Assembly: GCA_003013855.2 (NCBI GenBank)
Contig: ML058408.1
Location: forward strand, 434,001 to 498,000
DNA from: Liriodendron chinense
Lineage: Eukaryota > Streptophyta > Magnoliopsida > Magnoliales > Magnoliaceae
Direction: 5' to 3'
DNA: 64,000 nt
The notes under the pieces: model-generated
What the model saw: only the letters and a program-made list of their open reading frames with translations
What the model was told of the DNA's origin: nothing
The model's database searches: none
Position numbers and translations under genes: made by a program
Shown here: in pieces, positions 1-12,500 of the stretch
Numbering within the stretch: position 1 is the stretch's first letter
Layout of the letters: each line of letters begins with the position of its first letter

Positions 1-857
1 CGTATTGGATTACTCACTGGACTTTCCCGCTAATGGAAGTAAATATACACAGATGGTACATATAATATATATGAGCAGGAACCTGAACAAATGAATGAAC
101 CACCAAGTATCTTAACGAAGGAAGAAGTGGCTGCTACGAATCAAGACATTTAGATTATTTCTATCATTTTTCTGTTTTATTTTCGTTTAATGACATTATT
201 AATAAGTCCCAAATGGGTGGACCATTGTATATAGATTGTTTTTTTTTATTTAATTGTTGTCAAATGATAATTTGAACTTAGTACATATATGATCCCATGC
301 CTCTACACATATATGATCCCATGCCTCTATAACAGATTGACTTTTGAATTAAGTGCTTTTGTGCACGAGTCATACCCCATAACCTGGGCCTGAGGGTGCA
401 CACTCTGTGTCCAGATTTCGGGGCGTGACATAATTTTTGGATGTGGTCTATGTTAAGAATGTACACCGTCCGCTCTTAGTGACATGTTTATGTATACAAA
501 CTCTCTTAAATTGAGAGTTCAACGGTTGGTTAAGCTTATTTCTAGGTGATGAACGAGATAAACGAATCACGCTCTAAATCTAATGTGTGTGTGGACGGAT
601 GTGGAGATTGGGTAGTTCGTTTACTATGATTGGGTGGTCCAAATTCAAAACGAATAATCAAATATCTTTATCTAATGGTGATAGGATATTTCTACGGTTG
701 GTTTTGATAATCGAGTGAAAATACTAGAGAATTCGGAGATTCTTCCTAACAATCAACGGTCGGATGACTTACTTTATGAGTGAAAATGGCTTCATATGAT
801 TTAGATTCGGATTAAACTACAGATAAACGGTTAAAATTACAGGATCCACAACTCTAC
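1..857. other. Non-coding, old retrotransposon debris
   Basis: No gene is visible. A motif GGGGCGTGACA near 421-431 has the form of a decayed LTR 3' end, matching the TGT(A/C)ACGCCCC...GGGGCGT(G/T)ACA ends of Gypsy LTRs elsewhere in the window. The only other structure is a short tandem duplication at 283-330. Assignment to Gypsy rests on the terminal motif alone. Confidence 0.4.
283..330. repeat. 24-bp tandem duplication, two copies
   Basis: A 24-bp unit beginning ACATATATGATCCCATGCC is present twice head to tail (283-306 and 307-330) with one mismatch at the last base. No function is apparent; replication slippage is the likely origin. Confidence 0.85.
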
Positions 858-941
858 AATTGAACAAGTGAAATCACACGTTCTCATGTACGGGTATACT
901 CACACCCAAAATTCCGGGTTGTTACATTTTGGTATCAGAGA
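858..941 (+). mobile_element. LTR 3' end with primer-binding site (Gypsy-like remnant)
   Basis: The segment ends an LTR with CCGGGTTGTTACA at 926, followed four bases later by TGGTATCAGAG (930-940), which matches the primer-binding site complementary to initiator tRNA-Met over 11 bases. The LTR would extend to the left and the internal region to the right. No long ORF of gag or pol survives downstream, so this is a truncated or decayed element. The lineage is inferred from the LTR end sequence. Confidence 0.55.
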
Positions 942-1157
942 TTTATATTTATAGTAATTATAATGTGGGCGGGTGTGATGTGGGCGAGGCTATAAGCCTG
1001 GGCGAGCTACCAGTTCTGAGTCCACATTGCTTAGGCGATCGCGACTTGACTGTTCGTATCTAGACCACTATACTGAGAGGTGGTGATTTACATACATGCA
1101 TTGGATCATTGTATGTGACATTAGGCCCTGTAGGCCATCGTATAGTATGAGTATATG

Positions 1158-1274
1158 GCCTTGGTAGGCTGGTTACCTATATTGCACGCTTGCATAGCCA
1201 TGGTAGGCTAGTTATCTGTATTGCATGCTTGCATAGTCGTGGTAGATTGGTTATTCATATCACATGATCGTGTA
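1158..1274. repeat. 39-bp tandem repeat, three copies
   Basis: Three successive 39-bp units (1158-1196, 1197-1235, 1236-1274) share the pattern G-C-C-TGGTAGGCTGGTTA...TTGCA-GCTTGCATA. The first two are close; the third has diverged. It lies just inside the putative Gypsy internal region after the primer-binding site, where such elements often carry repeats in the untranslated leader. Confidence 0.7.
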
Positions 1275-1679
1275 GCCTAATTAGATCATGTGTAGCCTAA
1301 TTAGGCTAAGTTTTGATTTAGATTTCTCATCATGCTTTACTGCTTACTCTGATATTTATCATGCTTGTCATACGTATTGCGCACGCACACACGCACTCAC
1401 AAAGCTTCATTAGAAGCTTATGCGCGTTTGTTACACTGCAGGTTATACCAGAGTGTATCAGCAACGTTGAGTTGGAGTTGGGAGTGTAGTAGCAGGAGGT
1501 GCCGAATTGTGCATAGTTTTTATATTTACACATTGTGTATTTACCTTTCAGTACTGTATGTAAACGAAATGACTTAGTGGAAATATTGTATTTGTCTTTG
1601 ATGGTACTCATATGGTGATGTTCATGTTTCAAAAAAAAAAATTCAGACCCTAGAATCCTCCTTATGGTATCCCAGGATC

Positions 1680-1790
1680 GAAACCTGGCATGTGGGGTTA
1701 TGATCCGAGATCGGGGTACTATGGAGGCTGCCACCTCTGAATTCGGGTTACGACGAATGGACGTCGAGAACCGAATTTGGGGCGTGACAT
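1680..1790. mobile_element. Decayed LTR terminus (GGGGCGTGACA)
   Basis: The stretch ends in CCGAATTTGGGGCGTGACA at 1789, the reverse complement of the TGTCACGCCCC start common to Gypsy LTRs. It could be an LTR 3' end on the plus strand or an LTR start on the minus strand. No partner LTR was located, so boundaries are uncertain. Confidence 0.4.
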
Positions 1791-2090
1791 TTAGTCTAGG
1801 TGATCCATGAAAAGGGGTAATCCTACAAATTTATGAGTTGAACATTTACTGTGCACACTAGGCCACACTTGTTCAGATTCTTCTATTTGTCAATCAATCA
1901 GCCGGAACTCTATTTTGAAACACATACTATGTTTAAGGAGGGTCAAGGTTTCAGCATCTGTCACTAACTTTCTCTGAATTTTGCATTCATATGTCTTGGA
2001 GTCTATAAAAGCATAGCTTCTGAAGGAGAGTTGAGTTTGAGAGGATTGGATTTGTTTCACGCATGTTTTGCTCGGGATTAGCAAAATGCT

Positions 2091-3450
2091 GGTTGGGGGG
2101 TGTGTTGAGCTCTAAATTGTACATATTCTAACCCCAATTCATCACACATTATGCATGTTTTGATTGATTAAAGACCTATCTTGTATGTGTATTTGTGTTA
2201 GTAGGAATGAGAGAGAGAGAGACCTTATGAATTCTATGACAAAAGGACCTCTTTAGCATACATTGAAGACCAGTAAAAGAAGAGCCAAGATGTGAAAGAA
2301 AGAAGCAAGAAAGATGGAGAAGAAGAAAAGAAAAATTCTCAAATTCATAGTCGTATGACTGGTCGTCCACTGCAGAGGACCGGTCACCCAACTGGTTGAA
2401 TTTTCTGAGAAAACAGAAGTTTCAATGCAAACCTTGCTGGAACAAAATAGTAGGTCAACGACCGGTCGTCTGAAGAAGAAATTCAAAAATTTGTTATTTT
2501 CAGTTGCTGATTGAAGACCGACCGGTTGGCCAGGGGGCTGCGATCGGTCATCCACCGCCCTGACTGCATAACTCGTCTGCAATTTTCAAAAGATTCTGAG
2601 GCGATGGGGCATTTTTTCTATCAAAGGATACCCCTACTCTCATCTAAAATCATTCTAAAAGAGTTCTAAAGTTGCTGCAGGTGGAGAGGATCAACATGGA
2701 GAGTCTACAACTCCTCCGACCTAGGGTTTTTCTAGTTCTTCTATTCTTTTAATAGTTTTTCTTTTGTTTTCTAGTTCAATCATGTCTTTGACTGGCTAAA
2801 CTTCTTAGCTAGGTTTAAGATGTAAAGCTTGTAGTTAGGTTTAATGCTTAATTCATTCATTCAAGTACTCTAATCTTTGATTTTAGATTTTCAAGTTATA
2901 GTTTGAATAAAATTGGTATTTTTAGATAATTTTTAAAAGTTTGTATGCTCCGGACACAAGTTACTTATAAATTTCTGAGAATGATCACGTTGGTTAATGA
3001 GATTTGAATTGTAGTAACCTTGGAGCAGCCATTATCTTCTAGTATGGCTATTACTTCGAAGGCTACAAGTTCATCTTCTCTGTGCTTCATTAGAACTAGA
3101 AATTTTGATTTCCGGATTGAGTTTGAATTGTTGTGTCTGAACGCAATATTTTTCCGATTGGATGAGATATAGGACTTTGATTCCAATTATGTGTGTGCTT
3201 GATGAATGGATTAACATTGATCTACTACAAGTGGATCCTTGGCGCTGTAGTTATCTTCTATTATCAGATTTCCTCTTATTTACTTTTCTGTTTCTATTTA
3301 ATTATAGATCTCTGAATCTTTACTATATCAAGTTATTAGAAGAGTTAGAATTGGTTTATCCCAAATCCCTGAGGATGATCTCGGTCTCACGATTGAATTA
3401 TTACTACATCGCAACCTTGCACTTAAGGTTGACGAATAATAAATAGTTTG
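2091..3450 (+). mobile_element. Ty3-gypsy LTR with polypurine tract (Tat/Athila-like)
   Basis: A polypurine tract GGTTGGGGGG (2091-2100) is followed directly by TGTGTTGAGC at 2101, the arrangement at a 3' LTR start. Near 3360-3420 the phrase CCCTGAGGATGATCTCGGTC followed by ACTACATCGCAACCTTGCACTT resembles the U5 end found in Tat/Athila LTRs and in the solo LTR at 60076-63468. The exact right end is not fixed. The U3 carries a cluster of ACCGGTCG-type palindromes (2358-2549) upstream of a degenerate TATA-like CTATCAAAG near 2618. No coding sequence remains. Confidence 0.55.
2358..2549. promoter_or_regulatory. Cluster of ACCGGTCG-like palindromes in LTR U3
   Basis: ACTGGTCG (2358), GACCGGTC (2378), CGACCGGTCG (2459), CCGACCGGTTGG (2517) and GATCGGTC (2542) recur within 190 bp, upstream of a TATA-like CTATCAAAG near 2618. 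The same motif and spacing appear in LTRs of two other families in this window, which suggests a shared transcription-factor site; the factor is unknown. Confidence 0.5.
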
Positions 3451-3480
3451 AATTTAAAGTGTAAATACATATAATCATCC

Positions 3481-5620
3481 ACCCGATCAAGGAGTCCACT
3501 CAGCTGGGGCTTAATTTTATACATGACCAAAGAAATGAATACAATACTCGACAAAAAATGAATACAATACAAGTTCAAAACCACGATACTCATTGTCCCA
3601 AAAGGTGAGATTGGAAAGACAGGGATAGCCTAAAACAGCTCACCAACAATTGGAAATGGGACCCGATGAACACAGGGTCGATATACACAACATCCAATCT
3701 TGGCCCCGTCTATGGTACCTGCGGCACAAATATCTGGTTGGCGTTCTAAAACAACCCCCCCCCCCCCCCCCCCCCCCCAGGTGGGAGTGAGTAATTATAC
3801 TCAGTGTTACCATTCCCTAAGTTAAACATGTTATCAACACAATCAAGTAGAGGTAATGAAGCATAACCTCACAATCAAGTTCCTATTCTAGTTGAATAAT
3901 GCATGCAACCATGATAAGCAAATGTTATGTTTCGGGCCCAAACGATGGTGCTCTCTCGCCTACCACCACAACCCTCAACGGACTGATGCGCGTGAAACAT
4001 GGTCAGGGTTGACATAACCATGTGGTGTGGCTTGGCTGGACACTGGACAGCTCAGAGGCCAGCCGAACATTCCGGATAAGCATGTCCGCCAGGCCGGGGT
4101 GCATCACCACACACAACACCTGAACACCTATGTGATGCGCATGATTCCAAGTATTATTTAGTTCATCTTCAACCAGCAGTATTGGCGAAGCCAGAACACC
4201 AAAATTTATGTCAAAAGTCATGTATACAGGATCTCGTGGCTTATCTCCTAGGGTCCTCAATTATATAAGGGTTTGTCACCCAAAGTCTATAATTGACAAT
4301 GTGAAGGTACGGGCGTAGCCCAAGACTTAACACATATAGTATGAGTCGTCACCCAGATCAATGATTGTAGGATTGTCACCTAACATCGGTGCTTAAGTCT
4401 CTCTGTATAACTATCAAAATCAATATAAGTCAAAGACAACACAGGCACAATTAACCATTATTCCATGCCTGACCCATGAGCTGTAACGAGTAGGCCACTA
4501 GAGATATGGGCGCCTACCAATGCTGACTATATAGCAATGAGGATTATATTATCTTGGATTTCACAGAATGTGTACCAACGGTCAAACAAGTATGATTAAC
4601 CCTGAAATTGACTAATTTGGTAGGCCAAGTAAAACATCAACTAAACCGGCTTAGCTAGGGTCGGTCAGTCATGTTACTCTCAAGTCGATTAAACAAGGTT
4701 GTGACGGCTAAACCCAAGTAGGCAGTCCATGAATAATGATCTTCGGAGATTAATCTCAATCACGTTAATTAGAAAGTACTCTAAGCATGTTGTGAGCGAA
4801 ATAGAACATCATAGCATTCATTTACTCAATAAAGCATAAAACCAAATAGTTTATATGCAAACATACTTCATTTCATATATGGGAGGCAAACCAAACACTT
4901 GTATGCTAATGTAGGAAAACTCATCAGATTCACAACCAGGCACTAGCCTGGGTGAATGGTAATCCACTTACTCAAACACATGTGAACTTCGGTTCACTCA
5001 GGAATTTCATCAAACACTTGATGTGCACAACTAGGGTTTTACCCATTTCACAACAATCCATCATAAATGGATTCTAAACTAACATCAATTAGGTACATAT
5101 AGCATAAGAATCATAATCATGTAATAATCATATCATTTAAATACACCAAATAACAACAAAAGCTTTAAATTCATTGAATGTGACTATCATGGGCTGATAA
5201 ATGCTAACTTAGGAGAATAGTCCTCACTTGTGTTGGTAAATCCACACGCTAACAATGTCTAGAGCGAAAGATTTGAAAGGAAACTTAAAAATTCCTGCGA
5301 TGGACGACCGGCATCGATCGATTGGAAGTGATGATAGTCGGATCAGAAGCTCCAAGCAAAACCCTAGAAACCCCCCAACTTTCTATTTCAAATGAAATCT
5401 CAAATGGGGTTGGCTATTTATAATTCTAGATGGCCTACAATAAAGGTGAGTCACACAACTCACCCTCTCTGGTCTCAATCTAAGTTGTGTGGTTCGGAAC
5501 ATGGTGTTGGACATCTAATGTAAGGAAAATGTCAAGTCCACTAAGGCGATCGATTCCACGTAGATTTGTGATCAACGGCTTGCTAACGAACGTTCTATAG
5601 CTGTTCTAGGTTTTCAGGAT
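3481..5620 (-). mobile_element. Probable minus-oriented LTR, degenerate
   Basis: No gene. The stretch contains a 24-C tract (3755-3778) followed by AGGTGGGAGTGAGTAATTATACTCAGTG; on the minus strand this reads as the ACTCACTGAGTATAATTACTC phrase I associate with plant Gypsy LTRs. No paired LTR, target duplication or coding region was found, so both identity and limits are tentative. 5621-6415 shows nothing recognisable. Confidence 0.3.
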
Positions 5621-6415
5621 ACCATTTAAATGATTTAGGGAACAAAGTTCGATGAATCCTTTTACTGGGCCATACCGTACACTGATAGGTATGGAATTAT
5701 AACGGTAATGCGAATTTATTTGGAGTTTCAGGCATTATGAATCGAATTATGTTGTCAGATAGGTCCTAATGGAGATTAGGTCGTCAATTAGGTCAATTCA
5801 ACTCCGATACTTGGGGAAAAAAGATCTGACTTATAGATTATGGTAGTCTAAGGTGGATCTGAACTGAGAATCGGTTATACAGGTTAATCAATTGTGATTT
5901 CAGTAAATCGTAGATCAATGTTCATAAATAAACGGATCGGAGGTAGGATTTGATGATTAGAAAGGAATCGGTGGCTATCCATGATATCTGACGAAGAATG
6001 TACGGTTAGATTGATGTGTTTCAGTGTCTTACAAGGGTTTGGTTGAATTGGAGAGTTCAAACTAGGGTTTCTTGTACACATCTCCTAGATTCTTGGATTT
6101 AAATCGGGTGTCTGCATTTTCAATTGAGAATTAAATTAGAAAAATTTCTTGAGGCACTTAGGCCTCGAATCATTGGTGTTTTAGGAATTAGAAAAGAAAT
6201 GTGGAGGCGGTTTGTAATCTTGCCAGAGTTCTCATAAAAGAATTGCTAGTCGAATATTCAATCATAGTGTCGTCTCAATTCCCTAATAATTGGGCTAGTC
6301 TGTAACTAGTTTGTTTTTTTTTTTTTCTTTTTTGCTCTCTCATTCTTTGGCTTCAACCCTTCAGCAATAAAATCATCAACCTTTTATAAAAAGAAGATAA
6401 CAGTTCAATCATGAT

Positions 6416-6700
6416 CTGATACCATGTATTAAATTATGTAGAAAAGAGAGAAAAAGAGAAGATATGAGAGATAAAAAGCAAAACGGAAGAGGACAGCAAT
6501 CACTAAAAGATATTCAATGACAAGAATGCTCCTCATGCTAAAAGTTATTACAATACAATAGTCCATGGGCCTAAACCAAGCCCAAAAACATGTTTGAGGC
6601 CAGAAACAAAACCCAAGCATATGAGAACCAAGAATGGTCCAAACGGCACACAAGTGACACGTGTGGACCCCTGAAAAGCCATCAACCGAAAGAATCAAAG
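6416..6700 (-). mobile_element. Copia-type LTR remnant with primer-binding site near the gene 3' end
   Basis: TCTGATACCA (6416-6425) is the reverse complement of the initiator-tRNA primer-binding site, and the next bases TGTATTAAATTATG start a probable LTR read on the minus strand. It lies just downstream of the fucosidase stop codon at 6738, so the 3' UTR may run into it. The other LTR border is not visible and no pol sequence flanks it. Confidence 0.4.
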
Positions 6701-6737
6701 ACAAGCACTTCCTGAACTTCGTTTGATCTCACCTATT

Positions 6738-7059
6738 TTATAAAATAGCTGCTTTGGAGAGAGCACATATCTTCAAGCATTTCAGCTGTTTGTCGAATGT
6801 GTAAATAGTGCCAGCAGAAAATCTAATCACAGAAACAGTTCCATTGTAATGCAATCTTCTCTGCGAATTTTGATTCTCTGCCCAAAGAACGGCTTCATGA
6901 AGCTTCCCTTCCTTCCAACATATGTTGACTGTCACACCGCCACGAGCCTTCAGTCCTTTAACACACCCACTTGCCCATTTATCATGTGGAAGGGCAGGAA
7001 GCAAATACAGATCTCTTTCAGTGCTCTGGACAAGCATTTCTGCGATTGCAGCTATGAAA
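6738..7059 (-). CDS. FUC95A: GH95 fucosidase, last exon (stop at 6738)
   Basis: The acceptor AG at 7061-7060 leaves one base completing a Gly codon, then 106 residues beginning FIAAIAEMLVQS and a TAA at 6738-6740. Conserved phrases LYLLPALP, DKWASGCVKGLKARGG and YTFDKQLKC belong to the C-terminal beta domain of plant GH95 enzymes. The final residues (CALSKAAIL) are not a recognised motif. A Copia LTR remnant lies downstream and may supply the polyadenylation region. Confidence 0.88.
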
Positions 7060-9550
7060 CTGGCATATCAAATTACATTACTTTAGCAGCTTTTCACATT
7101 GCAAAGTTAACTTGTGTTCTTCCCATGGAACTCTCTCTAGGCATACAATTCATCCATAGAGTTACAACAGGAATGTTAGTCCAACATTCATGTGTGAAAA
7201 AGGTGCTTATACACCCTTTGATTGGTTCACCTAGGTAGCCAACCTAGCAGCAAAAGGGTGCCACATTCAGGTGTGTGGGTTCGCTGCCTACATGAAAACA
7301 ATGGAAGGACATGCAGTAGGTGCAATTAGCAACCCATTCTTCTTTTACCTTTGAGAAGTTATTGGGCCCTGATGCATCAAACCATGAAGTCTCCCCATAT
7401 ATGCAGTCAATACAAGGGGATCATAGTGGAGATATAGATCAATAGTCTATCTGATGGGCCATGTACAGTGCCTGCCCGACAATCTTCCAGAAATAATTGT
7501 AGCCATCTCAACTTGGAGTTCTCTCTGGGTTGGTGCTGCGTTCTTTTCTTAAATCTCTATTTCTACCCCACTGATTAAAGGGTTAGGATCTTCTAACCTG
7601 GGAGATTTTTGAAACAAAACCCAACCCAACCGAAGAACAACAAAAAGTTCCCTGCTTGTATGAGCTGGTGCAATGGGGAGCTATTCACATACCTGATGCT
7701 CCTGTAATCTTCCATCTATTTAGGCATATAGAATGTTGTTTACCCAAAATTTGCGTCAATCTGGAATGGAGGGTGCGCTGCGAACAAATTACTGTAGAGT
7801 CCCCCTCTGAAGCTAACTTCGTGATCAGGATCCACCAAGAAAATCAAATGCTTGACCATCCGGTATGCATGTTCACTGTTGTGAAGACGTGCCCAACAAG
7901 CTGTCTTCCATGTGGTTGACCATCCTGGGCCATCCTCTCCTGTCCAAGTGATCAAAATACAATTGAGGCTACAACTGGTAGCTAACTGATAAAGAGTCAG
8001 AACCACCAGCTAACAGACTGAGATTCAGCAATAGCTTGAAGGCCTTGTAATGAAAACCATATCTCAAGTTGACACGTAATTTCATTGGTTCATGAATTAC
8101 AATGTTCTATGTCTCAATGGCAGACGACATATCAATGTTGCAGGGTTAGCAATATAAAATCATTTGGGAAAAGAAAATTTGACAATGTATGACAATAGTT
8201 GGTCCACACTGATATATCAAAATGTATCCTCGTCTCATCCTGTTGTTTAAATACTATCGGTCAATTTGCAAGTATCGACGACAACAACATGTATTGCCAA
8301 AAGAATCATAAAAAGAAAAGGTGTTTGGGCTAAATTTTTTGGTGTAATCTATTCCTAGGTGAGTTTTAAATACTCGTGTTGTTTCATATCAAGACACTGG
8401 AATGATGGAGAAATATCAAACAGATAGGGATTTCAAGCAAAGTAGAAAGGGGCATGGCTGTGGTCATGATATGCCTACGGATATAGACAGGGATATGGAT
8501 ATGGACTAATATATCTAGGATTCAGATATGGGTATGGAGGTGCCTAGCCACATCTATAGCCACAGCCATAGCCAATGCCACTGGAAGTGACAGTGATAGT
8601 TATGGTGACTTCTCAGTATCCACTGATGGCATATTTGTGCACAGTACTCAAGATGAGTATCATCGATATGTTCAAGACTACATAGGCAGGTATCATAACA
8701 TCATGTGATGGGCACAATACTACAGATACTTTGTGCAACATTATTATGTCCCCCTTGGTATGAATAAGGACGATGACTTCAACTCGCTCATAATTCCATT
8801 TGGATCTTAGACAAAGGTATACCTTTTTTTCTTTTCAGTTCTCGGTTGTAATGTTTATGTTTGATAACTTTTCTTGCACTTGTATTCTATTGCTTGTATT
8901 ATAGGACTTTTGAATGATATGAACTCATGTTGCATATTATTGCATTACTTATGGACAATAACCTAGTTGTCTGGTAAAGAATGGAAAACTATCATCGTCA
9001 TTATCATCATCTTCATCTAAGCCTTATCCCAACTAATTGGGTTAAGCTACACGAATCTGGTTATGCTAATCCACTCTATCAGAGACCACTACCTCAGTTA
9101 AACCATAGGTCCTCAATTCTTTAATTACTAGTTCCACCAACGTCCTTTTGGGCCTCCCCCTCACAAGCCTTCAACTTGGATTGATTCACTCCTAACTGTG
9201 CAGTTGTCAGTCTCCATTGCATAAGGCCAAACCATCTCTTCCGCTCTCAAGACGTGTCGGTGCTACAATCGAAGTCCTCCCCGAGGACGACTTCTTCGGG
9301 GAGACTACACGACTTCACTTAGAGGATAGAAGGAACTCTCGGGTCGAGCTATGAAGGGAGCTCTCCCCTCGAGACTTCTCGAGCTCAGGTTCTTTATTCA
9401 TACCACCCTACCGTGACTGTGCTGAGCACAGTCGAAGACCCCACCGTGGTATGCGCCAATAAGACCACCAAAAGCCGTCTGTGGCACTAGTGGTACACAG
9501 AAGTCATGGGTGATCATTGGTCCGATGCTTCGGGCGAAACCAATTCCCAG

Positions 9551-9581
<31 letters not shown>

Positions 9582-12500
9582 TACATATTCACTTCCCCTT
9601 ATTTACTCTTAAAGTCCCCTCAAACACATTTATCCTTTTGTTGTCAGTCATCCATCTCAACATCCTCATTTCCACTATGCTTATCCTATAAACATGTTGT
9701 TCCTTGACTGTCGAACATTCTGTCCCATAAAGCATGGCTGGTCTTATAGCTATCCGATAAAATTTACCCTTCAGTTTCATGGTATGCAGCAATCACATAA
9801 AACTGGGTATGTCTTGGTCAAGTAGCTCCTTTCTAAAGTTTTCAGTTTTAGATGTATATTAATACATTTTAACATCTCCTGAAGTTTCACTGAAAATTTT
9901 GACCATTTTCCTAGAGTTTCCCCAAATGCTCCCCTCAGACTTCTATACGTACATTATGTGGTACATCCAATATTTCCCAAGATATTTTCCATATCCCAAG
10001 GTGGGGAAACGCAGTATGATACCAATATTTCGAATATGGTCAATTAATATCAATACGATAAAGCGGCTAACCATTCTGGGTATTTTGTCCATATGGGACA
10101 GTAGATGACTCAACATGTTCATTTGAACTGCAACAGTTCAGCATCAATTAGTAAGTTATCAAGGTCACATATCAATGGAAATTAACCCAAATGTTCTTAT
10201 TATCTCGCGTTCGAAAACATGAAAATGAGAAATCAATCAAAAAAAAAAAAAAAAAAAAACATCAATTGATGTGTAAGCTAACTTTGGGTCTGCAAAGAGG
10301 TGCATAGAAAGTTCAAACAGACAGTGGTAGACTGAGTGAAGATAACCTCATTTCAACACTGAGGTCCTGGTATCAATTCCCAACGTGGGGGGAGGCTAAC
10401 ATTGAAATGTGACTAACAGGGTGTGTGTATTAACAGTGGGATGTGTGTACTAACAACTCCCCCCCCCCCCCCCCCCCCCCAACCCCCCCCCAAAAAAAAA
10501 AAAAAAAAAAAAAAACTTTGGGTCTGCAAACAGTGTATAGAAAGTTCAAACAGAAATATAGAATGTTCAAAATTTTCAAATGGTTCAACAACACAGTGAT
10601 GAAACAATCTTCTTGTTTGATTTCCCTGAGTATACCTCTTTTGTAAAGGCTGTAAGCAGCAGCCTTACACAAGTCGGGAGTTTTCTCAAGGGTAATTGTA
10701 TGACCAGGGAAAAGGCCAAACAGGTGAGATAGATGCCGATGATGCACTTCTGGATCCTCAAAATCTTGTGCCTGTGACAAACATATAGGATTTCTTAAGA
10801 GACAGAAACAAAGCTTCCATTTTGTTACTTAGAATTGAAGCAAGCTGCCATGCAATTTTGAAAAGCAACCCAAGTTGAAAATATAAATTACAAGCAATTG
10901 CTTGATATACTTCCAGAGTTTCACATTCCATATCCATTTAGACAGCCATGTTATATGTTTTGTACATGTACCTCAATCCAAACCATCACATCGTGGTCCC
11001 ACTTTAGATGGCTCAAAAAAGAACAAAAAAGCCACTAAAAGACAACTATGTCTTTGTAATTGAAGGCCATTGAATGGATGGTTAAACTTAAAAATAATCA
11101 CTGATCTGAATTCAACAAAAAAATTAAAAAATAAAAAAAAGGAAAGGAAATAAAGAACTCCCTGATCAGAAGTTGGGATCACCCAATCAATTTGAAGGTT
11201 AGATGGTTCAGGCTGAGGAACATGTAAGCTACATGTACAAAGGATATGTGCATGTGTATGAATCGTAATAATCTTCCAGCATAACAAATAACGTCCCTTG
11301 ATTAAGTGTTCACTTACCCATTCCATGATGGAACCATCCCTAGAAATTTTTGTTGGGTAAAGCCTTAACTGTGCCTTTCCGACCCTTTCAACTAAATTAT
11401 CGTTGGTTCTTCCCAGAACCTATATTCATAAGAAATTTGGATTTTGTTACTCAATATGAAAATACAGATCAGAAAGGCATCTGTACAGAAAAAGGTTCAT
11501 CAAGGTAGAAAATAGGGCCTTAATGAATAACTATTACCTCAGCAGCAGAAATAACCGAAGAGAAAATCTCTCTTATGATTGCCATATCCATAGTTGTTGA
11601 ATAGCTCACGCTTGCGATTTTACCATCAGGAGCAATGAAATGATGTTCTGGAGAAGTTGATGGGTTTGTAATCAAATAACCACCATGGCCTTCAACCAGC
11701 CAATCCAACAGAAAAGATGCGCATCCTTCCAACAGTGGGTATGCCTTATTTTCTAAAAAACCCTAAATACATACAGAAAAAGTAAAAGTTATTCAGAAAA
11801 TCAGTTTTATCCTTTTGTCTTTAACAAGATAGAAATGTTTGGACTTGAATCAATCTTAAACTATAAAATGAGCTAAAGAGAGTATTTAGCATCAAATTCT
11901 GAAACTCCCAATGAAATAACATGTCAACAGATGGAATTGTACCAATATGGCTTGATCCTTACAACGTGTCTTGTGTACTCTAAGCCAACAATGGTATGTC
12001 TATTCCTAGAGTTAGTAAAGAAGGGATGGTTGCAAATGAAATCGATGCTATTCTGTGGTGACTAGTATTATCTGCTTGCATGAGCTTACCATTTGAAATT
12101 CAGTCTGGCAAGGGTTTCCACAGCTCGGAAAATATTTTACTCATTGGACTTGCCATCTTGCACATGGACAGCACTAATGTCAGGTGCCCTTGATTTATTT
12201 TGTGAGAAACTCTCATATTTGAGAGCCAAAACATCAATGTGGATTCCAATGCGATGGAATATCAACAGAGCCAAAACATTGATCTGGAGCACCCATCATT
12301 AATAAATGTATGCATGGACATGCATGAGACAGAACCTGAAAATGTGGTGTCCTGGGCAATATGAAGTCATCAGATCCTTAGGTCGGAAAAATCAATACTC
12401 AGAATTTGCCTACAACAACAACAATTACAACAATAATTTCTACTATATGTAAGGTGGGTAGGAAGGGCAATTTTTCCATGCAATTACTTTCTGGGGAGTC

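Larger units (their letters stand above)
7945..10635. other. Intron of 2.7 kb with RTE tail, mitochondrial insert and SINE flank
   Basis: The intron runs 7940-10635. 7945-8990 has nothing recognisable beyond short GATATGG-type simple sequence near 8480-8560. 8990-9830 holds an RTE LINE tail split by organelle rRNA, and 10280-10553 a SINE with its flanking duplication. No coding exon was found inside. Confidence 0.6.

Noticed and set aside
1158..1274. Regular repeats as a CRISPR-like array
   Set aside because: The 39-bp units are contiguous with no spacers and lie in plant retrotransposon debris; the 62681-63085 repeats likewise lie in an LTR.
10413..10780. Open frames with poly-Gly/poly-Phe through 10459-10515
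   Set aside because: They are translations of the C and A tracts of a SINE tail, although one frame runs into the genuine fucosidase exon at 10636-10771.
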